Notes: generated by a model from the sequence alone, not told the origin. A stretch of 6,408 nucleotides of DNA from Lachnospiraceae bacterium (GCA_024684155.1 JAIKXK010000174.1:1-6408), one strand, 5' to 3'. Shown: positions 1-5,243, counted from the first letter of the stretch. Numbers and translations are program-made.

Positions 1-269
1 AGGATGTCTCTGAAGGTGATAAAATCCAAATGGTTAATTCCTCTGAGACCTATACAGTTGGAAGCGATACGGCCAAATTACAGGGAGTATACAATGTAAA
101 TAAAGGCTATGCCGTATTCAAGCAGATTGATATATAATATCAATCTGTTTGAATACGGCATAGCCTTTATTTACATTGTATACTCCCTGTAATTTGGCTG
201 TTTCGCTTCCAACTGTATAGGTTTCAGAGGAATTAACCATTTGAATTTTATCACCTTCAGAGACATCCT
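1..269. repeat. Fold-back inverted repeat at left end (133-bp arms)
   Basis: Bases 1-133 are the reverse complement of 137-269 around a 3-base centre (134-136), with 5 mismatches in 133 (26/244, 47/223, 68/202, 71/199, 122/148). Both arms code for the same protein segment, and all five differences fall on third codon positions; only one changes a residue (Asp to Glu). This looks like two alleles of one gene joined head to head at a short palindrome, most simply an assembly or library chimera from a mixed-strain sample. A real tail-to-tail duplication cannot be excluded from the sequence alone. Confidence 0.93.
3..137 (+). CDS. Fragment of a second allele of the HlyD-like gene (partial)
   Basis: The plus-strand frame starting at base 3 reads DVSEGDKIQMVNSSETY and continues to FKQIDI, then TAA at 135-137. 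It matches the C-terminal region of the minus-strand protein at 118-1392 with one Asp/Glu difference. The 5' end is cut by the window edge. The stop codon is created at the fold-back centre, so it is probably not a natural C-terminus. I read this as sequence from a related strain attached in inverted orientation, not as an independent gene. Confidence 0.6.
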   Translation, partial: DVSEGDKIQMVNSSETYTVGSDTAKLQGVYNVNKGYAVFKQIDI

Positions 270-1392
270 CCGCGTCCACATAATAATAATCATCTGTTTC
301 ATAATAAATGGTTGTAGAAACAAATTCTACACCGGAAGAATTCGAAACGATTAATCCGTAATCATCTGAGTCTTCCCCCTTTGTAAAATACTTTTTAGGA
401 ATTGTAAAAAATGTTTTTTCCACAATGGAACTATTTGGAATTTTTAAACCATTTTCTTCATCCAGCATTAAATTAATGCTAATAAATCTTGAATCAGCAT
501 ATCGCTCCATAGAGTCGTCTAAGGACAATACCAAATATTTTTCACCTGCTTTTTCTATGATTTCACAATTACACCAGGTAGTGGCATTATCTTCATTAAA
601 CTGGATTTCTATAGCGGACTCCTCAGCTAAAGTCTCTGCCATAGAATCATTGATTTTCATTACTAAATTCCAATTATCAGAAGTAATGAGTTTAAATACA
701 TTTTCTCCACTTAATACAGTATCTTTATTTCTTAGATTCTCAGAAGAAAGATTTGAAGAATCTAGTAAATCAGATGTAAAGTTATCTACAGTTACTCCTT
801 CATATCCATCAATGGAATAGACAATAAGTCCGCTTGTAGGTGGATAATAGGTAAAGAAGGTATTAGAGTCTAACGCACTCTGAATTTGCTCTGAATTAGC
901 CTCTAAAATAGATTCATCATATAAATCCTGAAGGGAGTTTGTTAAATCAGTTTTAAAAGCATAGGTTTTATAGAAATCATTCCCATTGTAATTATTAATA
1001 TAAGTATGAATATCTTTTTCAAGAGATGACAAATCCAAAGATGAAGAATCCACAGTTGTATCTGTATTTTTTAAAGTATTAATGATTTCTCCGCTTTTAT
1101 CTACTGCATAAATCATCGTTCTTGAACCCACACGACTTTTATTAGATGCAAAATAATAAATCGATCCTTCCTGTTCTGAAGTAACCACCTGCTCCTGACG
1201 AATTGCCAAGGCAGAATAATTATCTTCAGAGGTAATGGTTCCCTGACTCACTTCGTAAATAGTAATATTTTCTGTGGTTAAATAGGTAAATACATGAAAT
1301 AAGATGTAAATGAAAATTATAAAGAAAATAATTGCTGCGATATTAACATGAATCTGTTTATGAAATTTTACTACATTGTTATTTTTAGCCAT
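118..1392 (-). CDS. Membrane-anchored HlyD-like (membrane-fusion-type) protein, 3' end chimeric
   Basis: The frame codes for 424 residues. A short cytoplasmic N-terminus with several lysines precedes one hydrophobic helix at about 17-37, and the rest would lie outside the membrane. Residues 55-100 and 185-200 look like the two halves of a barrel-sandwich (lipoyl/HlyD-like) fold, separated by a helical Ser/Asp/Asn-rich segment (110-175). A beta-rich part follows, with GLKIPNSSIVEKTFFTIP at 315-332 and GVYNVNKGYAVFKQ at 403-416. This resembles a clostridial family usually annotated as HlyD family efflux adaptor; the transported substrate, if any, is unknown, and no transporter gene is adjacent. 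As I recall, relatives continue well past the last residues seen here, and the final residues SA plus the stop come from the mirrored arm, so the true C-terminus is missing. The start ATG has only a weak purine-rich ribosome site. The gene has its own promoter downstream of the rplT terminator. Confidence 0.75.
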   Translation of the reverse strand: MAKNNNVVKFHKQIHVNIAAIIFFIIFIYILFHVFTYLTTENITIYEVSQGTITSEDNYSALAIRQEQVVTSEQEGSIYYFASNKSRVGSRTMIYAVDKSGEIINTLKNTDTTVDSSSLDLSSLEKDIHTYINNYNGNDFYKTYAFKTDLTNSLQDLYDESILEANSEQIQSALDSNTFFTYYPPTSGLIVYSIDGYEGVTVDNFTSDLLDSSNLSSENLRNKDTVLSGENVFKLITSDNWNLVMKINDSMAETLAEESAIEIQFNEDNATTWCNCEIIEKAGEKYLVLSLDDSMERYADSRFISINLMLDEENGLKIPNSSIVEKTFFTIPKKYFTKGEDSDDYGLIVSNSSGVEFVSTTIYYETDDYYYVDAEDVSEGDKIQMVNSSETYTVGSETAKLQGVYNVNKGYAVFKQIDIIYQSA

Positions 1393-1427
1393 ATATCCGT
1401 TTCCGTCTTTTAATATAATACTACTCT

Positions 1428-1456
1428 ATTATACACAAAAAATCCCTTAGGTAACA
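1428..1456 (-). promoter_or_regulatory. Probable promoter of the HlyD-like gene
   Basis: The minus strand carries a perfect -10 TATAAT at 1428-1433, 36 bases before the start codon. At 17-base spacing the -35 position (1451-1456) reads TGTTAC, a poor match. The promoter overlaps the rplT terminator hairpin and its T tract, so the -35 region lies inside the stem. The -10 is clear; the -35 assignment is weak. Confidence 0.45.
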
Positions 1457-1468
1457 CTACCTAAGGGA
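1437..1468 (-). terminator. Intrinsic terminator of the infC-rpmI-rplT operon
   Basis: On the minus strand an 11-bp perfect stem (TCCCTTAGGTA / TACCTAAGGGA) closes a 4-base loop GTGT and is followed by six T. It lies 17 bases after the rplT stop codon, the expected place for the end of the operon transcript. Confidence 0.9.
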
Positions 1469-1485
1469 TAATTATTTAAAAAACA

Positions 1486-1842
1486 TTAAGCAATTTTGCT
1501 CTTTGCAAGTTCAGCTAAATCCTTAAATCCTTCAGCATCATTCACTGCCATATCAGCTAATACCTTACGGTTTAAATCTACATTAGCTAACTTAAGTCCA
1601 TACATGAACTTAGAGTAAGAAAGTCCGTTCATTCTAGCTGCAGCGTTAATACGTGCAATCCAAAGCTGACGATACTGTCTCTTTCTCTGCTTTCTACCAG
1701 AATAAGAGGTGTTTAAAGCTCTCATTACTGACTGCTTAGCTACACGATACTGTTTAGAACGAGCTCCACGGTATCCCTTTGCTAATTTTAATACTCTATT
1801 ATGTTTCTTTTTAGCGTTCATTCCGCCTTTAATTCTTGCCAT
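1486..1842 (-). CDS. rplT: 50S ribosomal protein L20
   Basis: This 118-residue protein has the usual L20 length and is rich in Lys and Arg. It has the family's hallmark segments: RVLKLAKGYRGARSKQYRVA in the basic N-terminal extension (about 16-35), then RKQRKRQYRQLWIARINAA (about 50-68), and ARMNGLSYSKFMYGLKLA followed by NRKVLADMAVND in the globular domain. L20 binds 23S rRNA early in assembly of the large subunit; in Bacillota it also represses its own operon through the leader RNA. It is the last gene of the operon, 23 bases after rpmI. An AGGAGG site (1851-1856) lies 8 bases before the ATG. A strong terminator follows. Confidence 0.98.
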   Translation of the reverse strand: MARIKGGMNAKKKHNRVLKLAKGYRGARSKQYRVAKQSVMRALNTSYSGRKQRKRQYRQLWIARINAAARMNGLSYSKFMYGLKLANVDLNRKVLADMAVNDAEGFKDLAELAKSKIA

Positions 1843-1865
1843 TTTTAAATCCTCCTAACCAACTA

Positions 1866-2063
1866 TTAAATATAAGGTAAAACCTTTTTCATTGCTTTTA
1901 CATTTGTAGCATCTGTCATAGCTGCCTGTCTTAAGCTTCTCTTTCTCTTAGTAGTCTTCTTGGTTAAGATATGACTCTTATTAGCTTTCGCTCTTTTTAA
2001 CTTTCCTGTACCTGTTGCTTTAAAACGCTTTGCAGCAGCTCTTTTAGTTTTAATCTTTGGCAT
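1866..2063 (-). CDS. rpmI: 50S ribosomal protein L35
   Basis: This 65-residue, very basic protein starts MPKIKTKRAAAKRFKATGTG and contains KRKRSLRQ and a C-terminal KKVLPYI, all typical of L35, at the normal length. L35 is a late-assembling component of the large ribosomal subunit. The gene sits between infC (18-base gap) and rplT (23-base gap) in the conserved operon order. An AGGAGGA site (2071-2077) lies 7 bases before the ATG. Confidence 0.98.
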   Translation of the reverse strand: MPKIKTKRAAAKRFKATGTGKLKRAKANKSHILTKKTTKRKRSLRQAAMTDATNVKAMKKVLPYI

Positions 2064-2081
2064 AATAATGTCCTCCTAATA

Positions 2082-2594
2082 TTATTTCTTTTCTGCCAGT
2101 ATCATACTGATACTTCTGCCTTCTTGTTTCGCAGGCTTCTCCACTACGCAAACATCACTAAGACTTTCAGCGAAGTCATCTAAGATGTGCTTACTGCTAG
2201 ACATATGAGCCATCTCACGACCGCGAAAACGTAAGGTAATCTTTACTTTATTACCCTTAGCTAAAAACTTTTTAGCAGCATTCATCTTTGTATTAAGATC
2301 ATTTGCCTCAATATTAGGTGAAAGACGAATTTCCTTAACCTCTACGGTTTTCTGTTTCTTTTTAGCTTCTTTTTCTTTTCTTGCAAGCTCATAACGGTAT
2401 TTTCCGTAATCAATAATCTTGCATACAGGTGGTTTTGCGTTAGGTGAAATCTTCACCAAATCCAAATCCTGATCTTGTGCTTTGAAATATGCGTCCTTAG
2501 CAGACATAATTCCAAGCTGTTCTCCATCCGGTCCAATTAATCGAACTTCCTTGTCTCTAATTTGTTCGTTAATCTGTAAATCGTTGTTACTAAT
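2082..2594 (-). CDS. infC: Translation initiation factor IF-3, AUU start
   Basis: IF-3 binds the 30S subunit, prevents premature joining of 50S and checks the start codon and initiator tRNA. From the ATT at 2594-2592 the gene codes for 170 residues, a normal IF-3 length. The N-terminal domain carries INEQIRDKEVRLIGPDGEQL followed by GIMSAKDAYFKA. A lysine-rich linker (RKEKEAKKKQK) follows, then the C-terminal domain with VKEIRLSPNIEANDLNTK, KVKITLRFRGREM and a terminal GRSISMILAEKK. The first ATG in this frame (2507) is internal: starting there would remove the conserved INEQIR segment. No in-frame ATG, GTG or TTG lies closer to the ribosome site. GGGAGG at 2603-2608 sits 8 bases before the ATT. 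First gene of the operon. Confidence 0.95.
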   Translation of the reverse strand: MSNNDLQINEQIRDKEVRLIGPDGEQLGIMSAKDAYFKAQDQDLDLVKISPNAKPPVCKIIDYGKYRYELARKEKEAKKKQKTVEVKEIRLSPNIEANDLNTKMNAAKKFLAKGNKVKITLRFRGREMAHMSSSKHILDDFAESLSDVCVVEKPAKQEGRSISMILAEKK

Positions 2595-2608
2595 GACTTT
2601 GTCCTCCC
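2592..2608 (-). promoter_or_regulatory. Ribosome-binding site and AUU start codon of infC
   Basis: On the minus strand GGGAGG (2608-2603) is followed by 8 bases and then ATT (2594-2592), in frame with all of IF-3. An AUU start is known for infC in E. coli and other bacteria, where IF-3 rejects non-canonical starts and so limits its own translation. Its use here is inferred from position and protein conservation. Confidence 0.87.
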
Positions 2609-2611
2609 AAT

Positions 2612-2638
2612 AAAAAAGTGGATAGGCAGACTATCCAC
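2612..2638 (-). terminator. Leader attenuator terminator upstream of infC
   Basis: On the minus strand GTGGATAG and CTATCCAC form a perfect 8-bp stem around the loop TCTGC, followed directly by six T. It ends only a few bases before the infC ribosome-binding site, inside the leader. This is therefore a regulated (attenuation) terminator and not an end-of-operon one. Confidence 0.9.
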
Positions 2639-2728
2639 AATACAAAACACATAATAAAAAAAGTGTAAGTACACTAAGTCGCACTAGAAGCGCTTAGGTG
2701 AGAGTGGATACTCTACTTGTTTTTACAA
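2612..2728 (-). promoter_or_regulatory. L20-type ribosomal leader RNA controlling infC-rpmI-rplT
   Basis: Between the infC promoter and its ribosome site lies a structured leader of about 130 bases. It contains, 5' to 3' on the minus strand, a small hairpin AGAGT-ATCC-ACTCT (2701-2714) followed by CACC, a second hairpin with CTAAG/CTTAG and CGC/GCG pairs (2674-2697), and the terminator at 2612-2638. The segment AGAGTATCCAC (2714-2704) can instead pair with GTGGATAGTCT (2638-2628) at 10 of 11 positions, which would break the terminator stem, a typical antiterminator. In Bacillota such leaders bind L20, and excess L20 favours termination. Placement and architecture fit the L20_leader class; I could not align it to the family model. 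Confidence 0.75.
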
Positions 2729-2735
2729 CTTCTAT

Positions 2736-2764
2736 AATTTACCACGAATACTATCATTCGTCAA
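2736..2764 (-). promoter_or_regulatory. Promoter of the infC-rpmI-rplT operon
   Basis: On the minus strand TTGACG (2764-2759) is a 5/6 match to the -35 box. After a 17-base spacer comes TAAATT (2741-2736), a 4/6 match to the -10 box. Transcription would begin near 2728, giving a leader of about 135 bases before the infC start. Confidence 0.65.
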
Positions 2765-2766
2765 GT

Positions 2767-2791
2767 AAAATAAAAAAGATTTTCAAAAAAT
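2767..2791 (-). terminator. Weak possible terminator after plsC
   Basis: Directly after the plsC stop codon the minus strand reads ATTTT-TTG-AAAAT, a 5-bp A/T-only hairpin, followed by C, six T, A and four T. The T tract is good but the stem is weak. Read-through into the infC leader is possible. Confidence 0.3.
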
Positions 2792-3517
2792 TTATTCCTC
2801 TCCTTGAACTCCAAATTCTGCCATTTTAGAAATAATTCTACCTCGAACTTCCTTTGCAACTTCAGGAGTTTTCATATCTTTATATTCATCATAATAAATA
2901 GGTGGAAGAAATATTACCTTCGTAATACAATGACCTAATTTGAAACTGTTAAAAGGGATATAAGAATCAATTAAACATACTGGAACAAGTGGTGCTTTTG
3001 CACGCATGGCGCTTTTAAAGCTACCCGGTTTAAAATTTTTAACATGATTATGATTTTTAGAATATCCACCTTCAGAAAAAAGAATAAAACGCTTTCCACC
3101 TTTTACTTCTTCTGTTATTTCATTAATAATTTGAAGGTTTTGACGTATATCATCTAAGTCTAGTCTCTTTGCATCAATAAGGTTACACATTTCATTTACT
3201 AAAAAAGTCTTTGATTTTGCCTTATCCATAACAAAGGTACATGGTGTTTCATGACCATTAATCACCGCAAGTGCATCGAACTTTCCCTGATGATTCGGAA
3301 ACATTACATATCCACCTTCTTTAGGCAAATACTCAGTTCCATAAACTTCCGTTTCAATATTACCAGAAGTCATCATATAATGAATCAATCGCTTCACATA
3401 ACGATAGCGAACTTCAAAACTATATTTTGTTTTATTTCTTGCCATTTTTCGCATTTTTGGGATCATATAAGGTCCACGAAATACGTTAGCTAAAATCACA
3501 TATATAAATCGTAACAT
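2792..3517 (-). CDS. plsC: PlsC-type 1-acylglycerol-3-phosphate acyltransferase
   Basis: The 241-residue protein belongs to the PlsC/LPLAT acyltransferase fold. Members transfer an acyl chain to the sn-2 position of lysophosphatidic acid, making phosphatidic acid at the inner face of the membrane. The catalytic motif NHxxxxD is intact as NHQGKFD (75-81; His76, Asp81). The substrate-binding motif is FSEGGYS (147-153) where FPEGTRS is usual. The fourth conserved block is seen as FKPGSFKSAMRAKAPLVPV (162-180). A hydrophobic, basic N-terminus (1-30) probably sits on the membrane. GGTGGAG (3522-3528) precedes the ATG by 4 bases, and a near-consensus promoter lies just upstream. It could act on another lysophospholipid; the acyl donor is not evident. 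Confidence 0.85.
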   Translation of the reverse strand: MLRFIYVILANVFRGPYMIPKMRKMARNKTKYSFEVRYRYVKRLIHYMMTSGNIETEVYGTEYLPKEGGYVMFPNHQGKFDALAVINGHETPCTFVMDKAKSKTFLVNEMCNLIDAKRLDLDDIRQNLQIINEITEEVKGGKRFILFSEGGYSKNHNHVKNFKPGSFKSAMRAKAPLVPVCLIDSYIPFNSFKLGHCITKVIFLPPIYYDEYKDMKTPEVAKEVRGRIISKMAEFGVQGEE

Positions 3518-3541
3518 AATACTCCACCTAAACCACTATTG

Positions 3542-3570
3542 ATTATAAATAATTTAGGCATTATTGACAA
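3542..3570 (-). promoter_or_regulatory. Strong promoter of plsC
   Basis: The minus strand has TTGTCA (3570-3565), a 17-base spacer and TATAAT (3547-3542): 5/6 and 6/6 matches to sigma-A boxes, 24 bases before the plsC start codon. The -35 box is half of an inverted repeat TGACA-CT-TGTCA (3565-3576), which could be an operator. Confidence 0.75.
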
Positions 3571-3660
3571 GTGTCAGAGAAAATGTATTGCATATTTTTA
3601 GCTGACAATCTATATTGATATCTTTTTTTATACATAATAATTATAAAATACATAGATTTC

Positions 3661-3981
3661 TTAATTATAATAAGGCATTAATAGATAACTACCTTCATGT
3701 ATTTCATCAGAAGAAATATGATTAATCTGTTTTACTTCTTTAATATAATCATGATTATCACGGTACTCCTCTGAACTATATTCATTTGCTAATGACCAAA
3801 GACTGTCTCCATCTTCTACCAAAACGCTGGTATAGTATTTCGTTCGTTCATTATGAGCATCAGCAAAAGATGTGCATACAAACAAAAGAATCACAATTCC
3901 AAAAGATATTCCCATCATAGTTTTTACTATATTACGAAGTCTTCTAATCTTTTTTACTCTAACGGATTTTCTTCTATTCAT
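3661..3981 (-). CDS. YneA-like membrane/secreted LysM protein, SOS-controlled
   Basis: The 106-residue protein has a very basic N-terminus (MNRRKSVRVKKIRRLR), one hydrophobic helix at about 21-40 ending in FADA, a possible signal-peptidase site (Ala-Asp-Ala, 40-42), then a single LysM domain at about 49-104 with VEDGDSLWSLANEY and an end GSYLLMPYY. LysM binds peptidoglycan. Size, layout and divergence from lexA match YneA of Bacillus, an SOS-induced inhibitor of cell division, although sequence identity to YneA looks low and the function is inferred. I chose ATG 3981 because GAGGTG (3988-3993) ends 6 bases before it; the upstream in-frame GTG at 3990 would lie inside that ribosome site. The promoter is covered by LexA-box-like sites. 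No clear terminator follows before plsC. Confidence 0.8.
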   Translation of the reverse strand: MNRRKSVRVKKIRRLRNIVKTMMGISFGIVILLFVCTSFADAHNERTKYYTSVLVEDGDSLWSLANEYSSEEYRDNHDYIKEVKQINHISSDEIHEGSYLLMPYYN

Positions 3982-4002
3982 AATACACACCTCACTTTTA
4001 TG

Positions 4003-4043
4003 AAAACAAATGTTCTACGAACATATTATCGAACAAATATTTG
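4003..4043. promoter_or_regulatory. Cluster of three LexA-box-like operators on the LysM-gene side
   Basis: Compared with a symmetrical Gram-positive SOS box CGAACATATGTTCG, site 4018-4031 (CGAACATATTATCG) matches 12/14 and covers the -10 box of the LysM-gene promoter. Site 4030-4043 (CGAACAAATATTTG) matches 11/14 and fills the spacer between the -35 and -10 boxes, within a 14-base perfect palindrome at 4032-4045. A weaker third site on the minus strand (4003-4016) matches 10/14 and lies just downstream of the likely transcription start. Binding is inferred from consensus and from position beside lexA. Confidence 0.7.
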
Positions 4044-4051
4044 TTTGTCAA
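4023..4051 (-). promoter_or_regulatory. Promoter of the LysM (YneA-like) gene
   Basis: The minus strand has a perfect TTGACA (4051-4046), a 17-base spacer and TAATAT (4028-4023), giving a transcript start near 4016. LexA-box-like sites overlap the -10 box and the spacer, which is where a repressor would block RNA polymerase. Confidence 0.8.
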
Positions 4052-4060
4052 TAGTTTTTT

Positions 4061-4087
4061 CGAACATATATTCTGAAAATATGTTTG
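4061..4087. promoter_or_regulatory. Tandem LexA-box-like operators at the lexA promoter
   Basis: Two adjoining sites read CGAACATATATTCT (4061-4074, 12/14 to CGAACATATGTTCG) and TGAAAATATGTTTG (4074-4087, 11/14). The second overlaps the -35 position of the lexA promoter and the first lies immediately upstream. This fits autorepression by LexA, as known in Bacillus and other bacteria. Confidence 0.72.
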
Positions 4088-4113
4088 CTTTCAATATTTC
4101 GCTATGATATAAT
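4085..4113 (+). promoter_or_regulatory. Promoter of lexA (extended -10)
   Basis: TATAAT at 4108-4113 is preceded by TGA, forming an extended -10 box. The -35 position with 17-base spacing is TTGCTT (4085-4090), a partial match. Transcription would begin near 4120, about 20 bases before the start codon. It overlaps a LexA-box-like site. Confidence 0.7.
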
Positions 4114-4142
4114 TTTTTTAACAAAGAAAAAGGAGGGTTCCT

Positions 4143-4757
4143 ATGTCATACGGAAAAATTACCCCGAAACAGCAAGAAATCTTAGACTTTATGAAGGATG
4201 AAATTCTCTCAAAGGGTTTCCCGCCTTCAGTTCGCGAAATCTGCGCCGCTGTTAATCTTAAGTCTACTTCTTCTGTTTTTTCACACTTAGAAAAATTAGA
4301 AAAAAATGGCTATATTAGACGAGATCCTACAAAACCACGTACCATTGAAATTTTGGATGATAACTTCAATATGACAAGACGTGAAGTAGTTAGTGTCCCT
4401 GTAGTTGGCGAAGTCGCTGCCGGACAACCACTTTTAGCCATTCAAAATATTGATAGCTACTTTCCTATTCCAGCCGAATACGTTCCTAGTGGCGAAAGTT
4501 TTATGCTAAAGGTCAAAGGTGAAAGTATGATTGAAGCTGGTATTTTAGATGGTGATACAATTATTGTTCAAAAATGTGATACCTGTAGAGATGGAGATAT
4601 GGTAGTTGCTCTAGTAGATGATTCTGCCACAGTAAAGACTTTCTATAAGAAATCAGATCATATTGTTTTACATCCTGAAAATTCTAATATGGATGACATT
4701 ATTGTTTCTGATTGTAAAATACTTGGAAAAGTGTTTGGAGTATTTCGTTTCTTTTAA
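4143..4757 (+). CDS. lexA: SOS repressor LexA
   Basis: LexA represses DNA-damage genes and is cleaved by itself when RecA filaments form. The 204-residue protein has an N-terminal winged helix-turn-helix (about 1-70: ITPKQQEILDFM, PPSVREICAAVNLKSTSSV, LEKNGYIRRDPTKPRTIE). The C-terminal S24 peptidase domain has the Ala93-Gly94 cleavage site in VGEVAAGQP, catalytic Ser128 in KVKGESMI and Lys165 in ATVKTFY. All key residues are present at the expected spacing, so it should be fully functional. AGGAGG at 4131-4136 lies 6 bases before the ATG. It is transcribed away from the LysM gene through a shared operator region and is followed by a strong terminator. Confidence 0.97.
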   Translation: MSYGKITPKQQEILDFMKDEILSKGFPPSVREICAAVNLKSTSSVFSHLEKLEKNGYIRRDPTKPRTIEILDDNFNMTRREVVSVPVVGEVAAGQPLLAIQNIDSYFPIPAEYVPSGESFMLKVKGESMIEAGILDGDTIIVQKCDTCRDGDMVVALVDDSATVKTFYKKSDHIVLHPENSNMDDIIVSDCKILGKVFGVFRFF

Positions 4758-4761
4758 ATTA

Positions 4762-4824
4762 AAAACCGTGATGCCTTTTGGATAAAAATTTTACTATCTA
4801 AAAAGAATCACGGTTTTATTTTTA
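4762..4824 (+). terminator. Bidirectional terminator between lexA and rsfS
   Basis: AAAACCGTGAT (4762-4772) pairs perfectly with ATCACGGTTTT (4807-4817). The 34-base interior can extend the hairpin through CTTTT/AAAAG and GATA/TATC pairs. It ends with TTTTATTTTT on the plus strand, just after lexA. The minus strand also ends in a T-rich run, so it can serve rsfS from the other side. Confidence 0.85.
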
Positions 4825-4874
4825 ATATAAAGTTTTAAACTAGCTTTTTTAGCTTGAAGAAAAATAAATTCTAC

Positions 4875-5243
4875 TTATTTCTCCGGAAGAAGAGCCTTTA
4901 ATTCCTCTTCTGAAACAAAGTTTCCATCCTTCCAAATTCGTTCTAAATCATAGAACAAACGATCTTCCGATGAAAAAAGATGAATAATAATATCTTCATA
5001 ATCAAGTAAAATCCAGGTAGAATTACGATTCCCCTCTACTTGCTTGGCATGAAATCCATTTTTATACATCATTTCATCTGCCGCATCCTGTAAAGCTAAT
5101 AAATGATTCTGATTATTGGCAGAAGCCACAATAAAATAATCTGCAATAACAGAAATCTCAGAAATATCAATTACTGAAACATCCTCTGCTTTTTTATCAT
5201 CTAAAGCCTTATATACTAAAGCTGCTAATTCTTTGGTATTCAT
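4875..5243 (-). CDS. rsfS: Ribosomal silencing factor RsfS
   Basis: RsfS binds L14 on the 50S subunit and blocks joining with 30S, lowering translation when nutrients are short. The 122-residue protein has the normal length. It carries the family segments SVIADYFIVASANNQNHLLA (about 31-50), WILLDYEDIIIHLFS (about 76-90) and RLFYDLERIWKDG (about 94-106). Its ATG overlaps the stop codon of the upstream nadD-yqeK frame (shared ATGA, 5240-5243), so translation is probably coupled. AAGGAGA (5251-5257) lies 7 bases before the ATG, inside the upstream gene. It ends the operon, facing lexA across a shared terminator. Confidence 0.96.
   Translation of the reverse strand: MNTKELAALVYKALDDKKAEDVSVIDISEISVIADYFIVASANNQNHLLALQDAADEMMYKNGFHAKQVEGNRNSTWILLDYEDIIIHLFSSEDRLFYDLERIWKDGNFVSEEELKALLPEK

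Noticed and set aside
118..132. Natural C-terminus IYQSA of the HlyD-like protein
   Set aside because: The last residues and stop are read from the mirrored allele across the fold-back centre, so the natural end is not in the window.
425..820. Open plus-strand frame of 131 codons
   Set aside because: It lies fully antisense to the HlyD-like gene, has no ribosome site, and its Ser/Phe-rich product shows no family features.
2082..2507. infC starting at ATG 2507
   Set aside because: It would drop the conserved INEQIRDKEVRLIGPDGEQL segment and has no ribosome site; the ATT at 2594 follows GGGAGG with 8-base spacing.
3251..3493. Open plus-strand frame of 80 codons
   Set aside because: It is antisense to plsC, with no ribosome site and a product rich in His, Ile and Ser without recognisable motifs.
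3982..3990. LysM gene starting at GTG 3990
   Set aside because: This GTG is part of the GAGGTG ribosome site for the ATG at 3981.
3853..4107. Open plus-strand frame of 84 codons
   Set aside because: It overlaps the LysM gene on the other strand and the whole SOS operator region, ending at the lexA promoter; no ribosome site.
4836..4860. Hairpin from the AGCT repeats near 4840 as an rsfS terminator
   Set aside because: The stem is only 4-5 bp and no T tract follows on the minus strand; the 4762-4817 hairpin is a better candidate.
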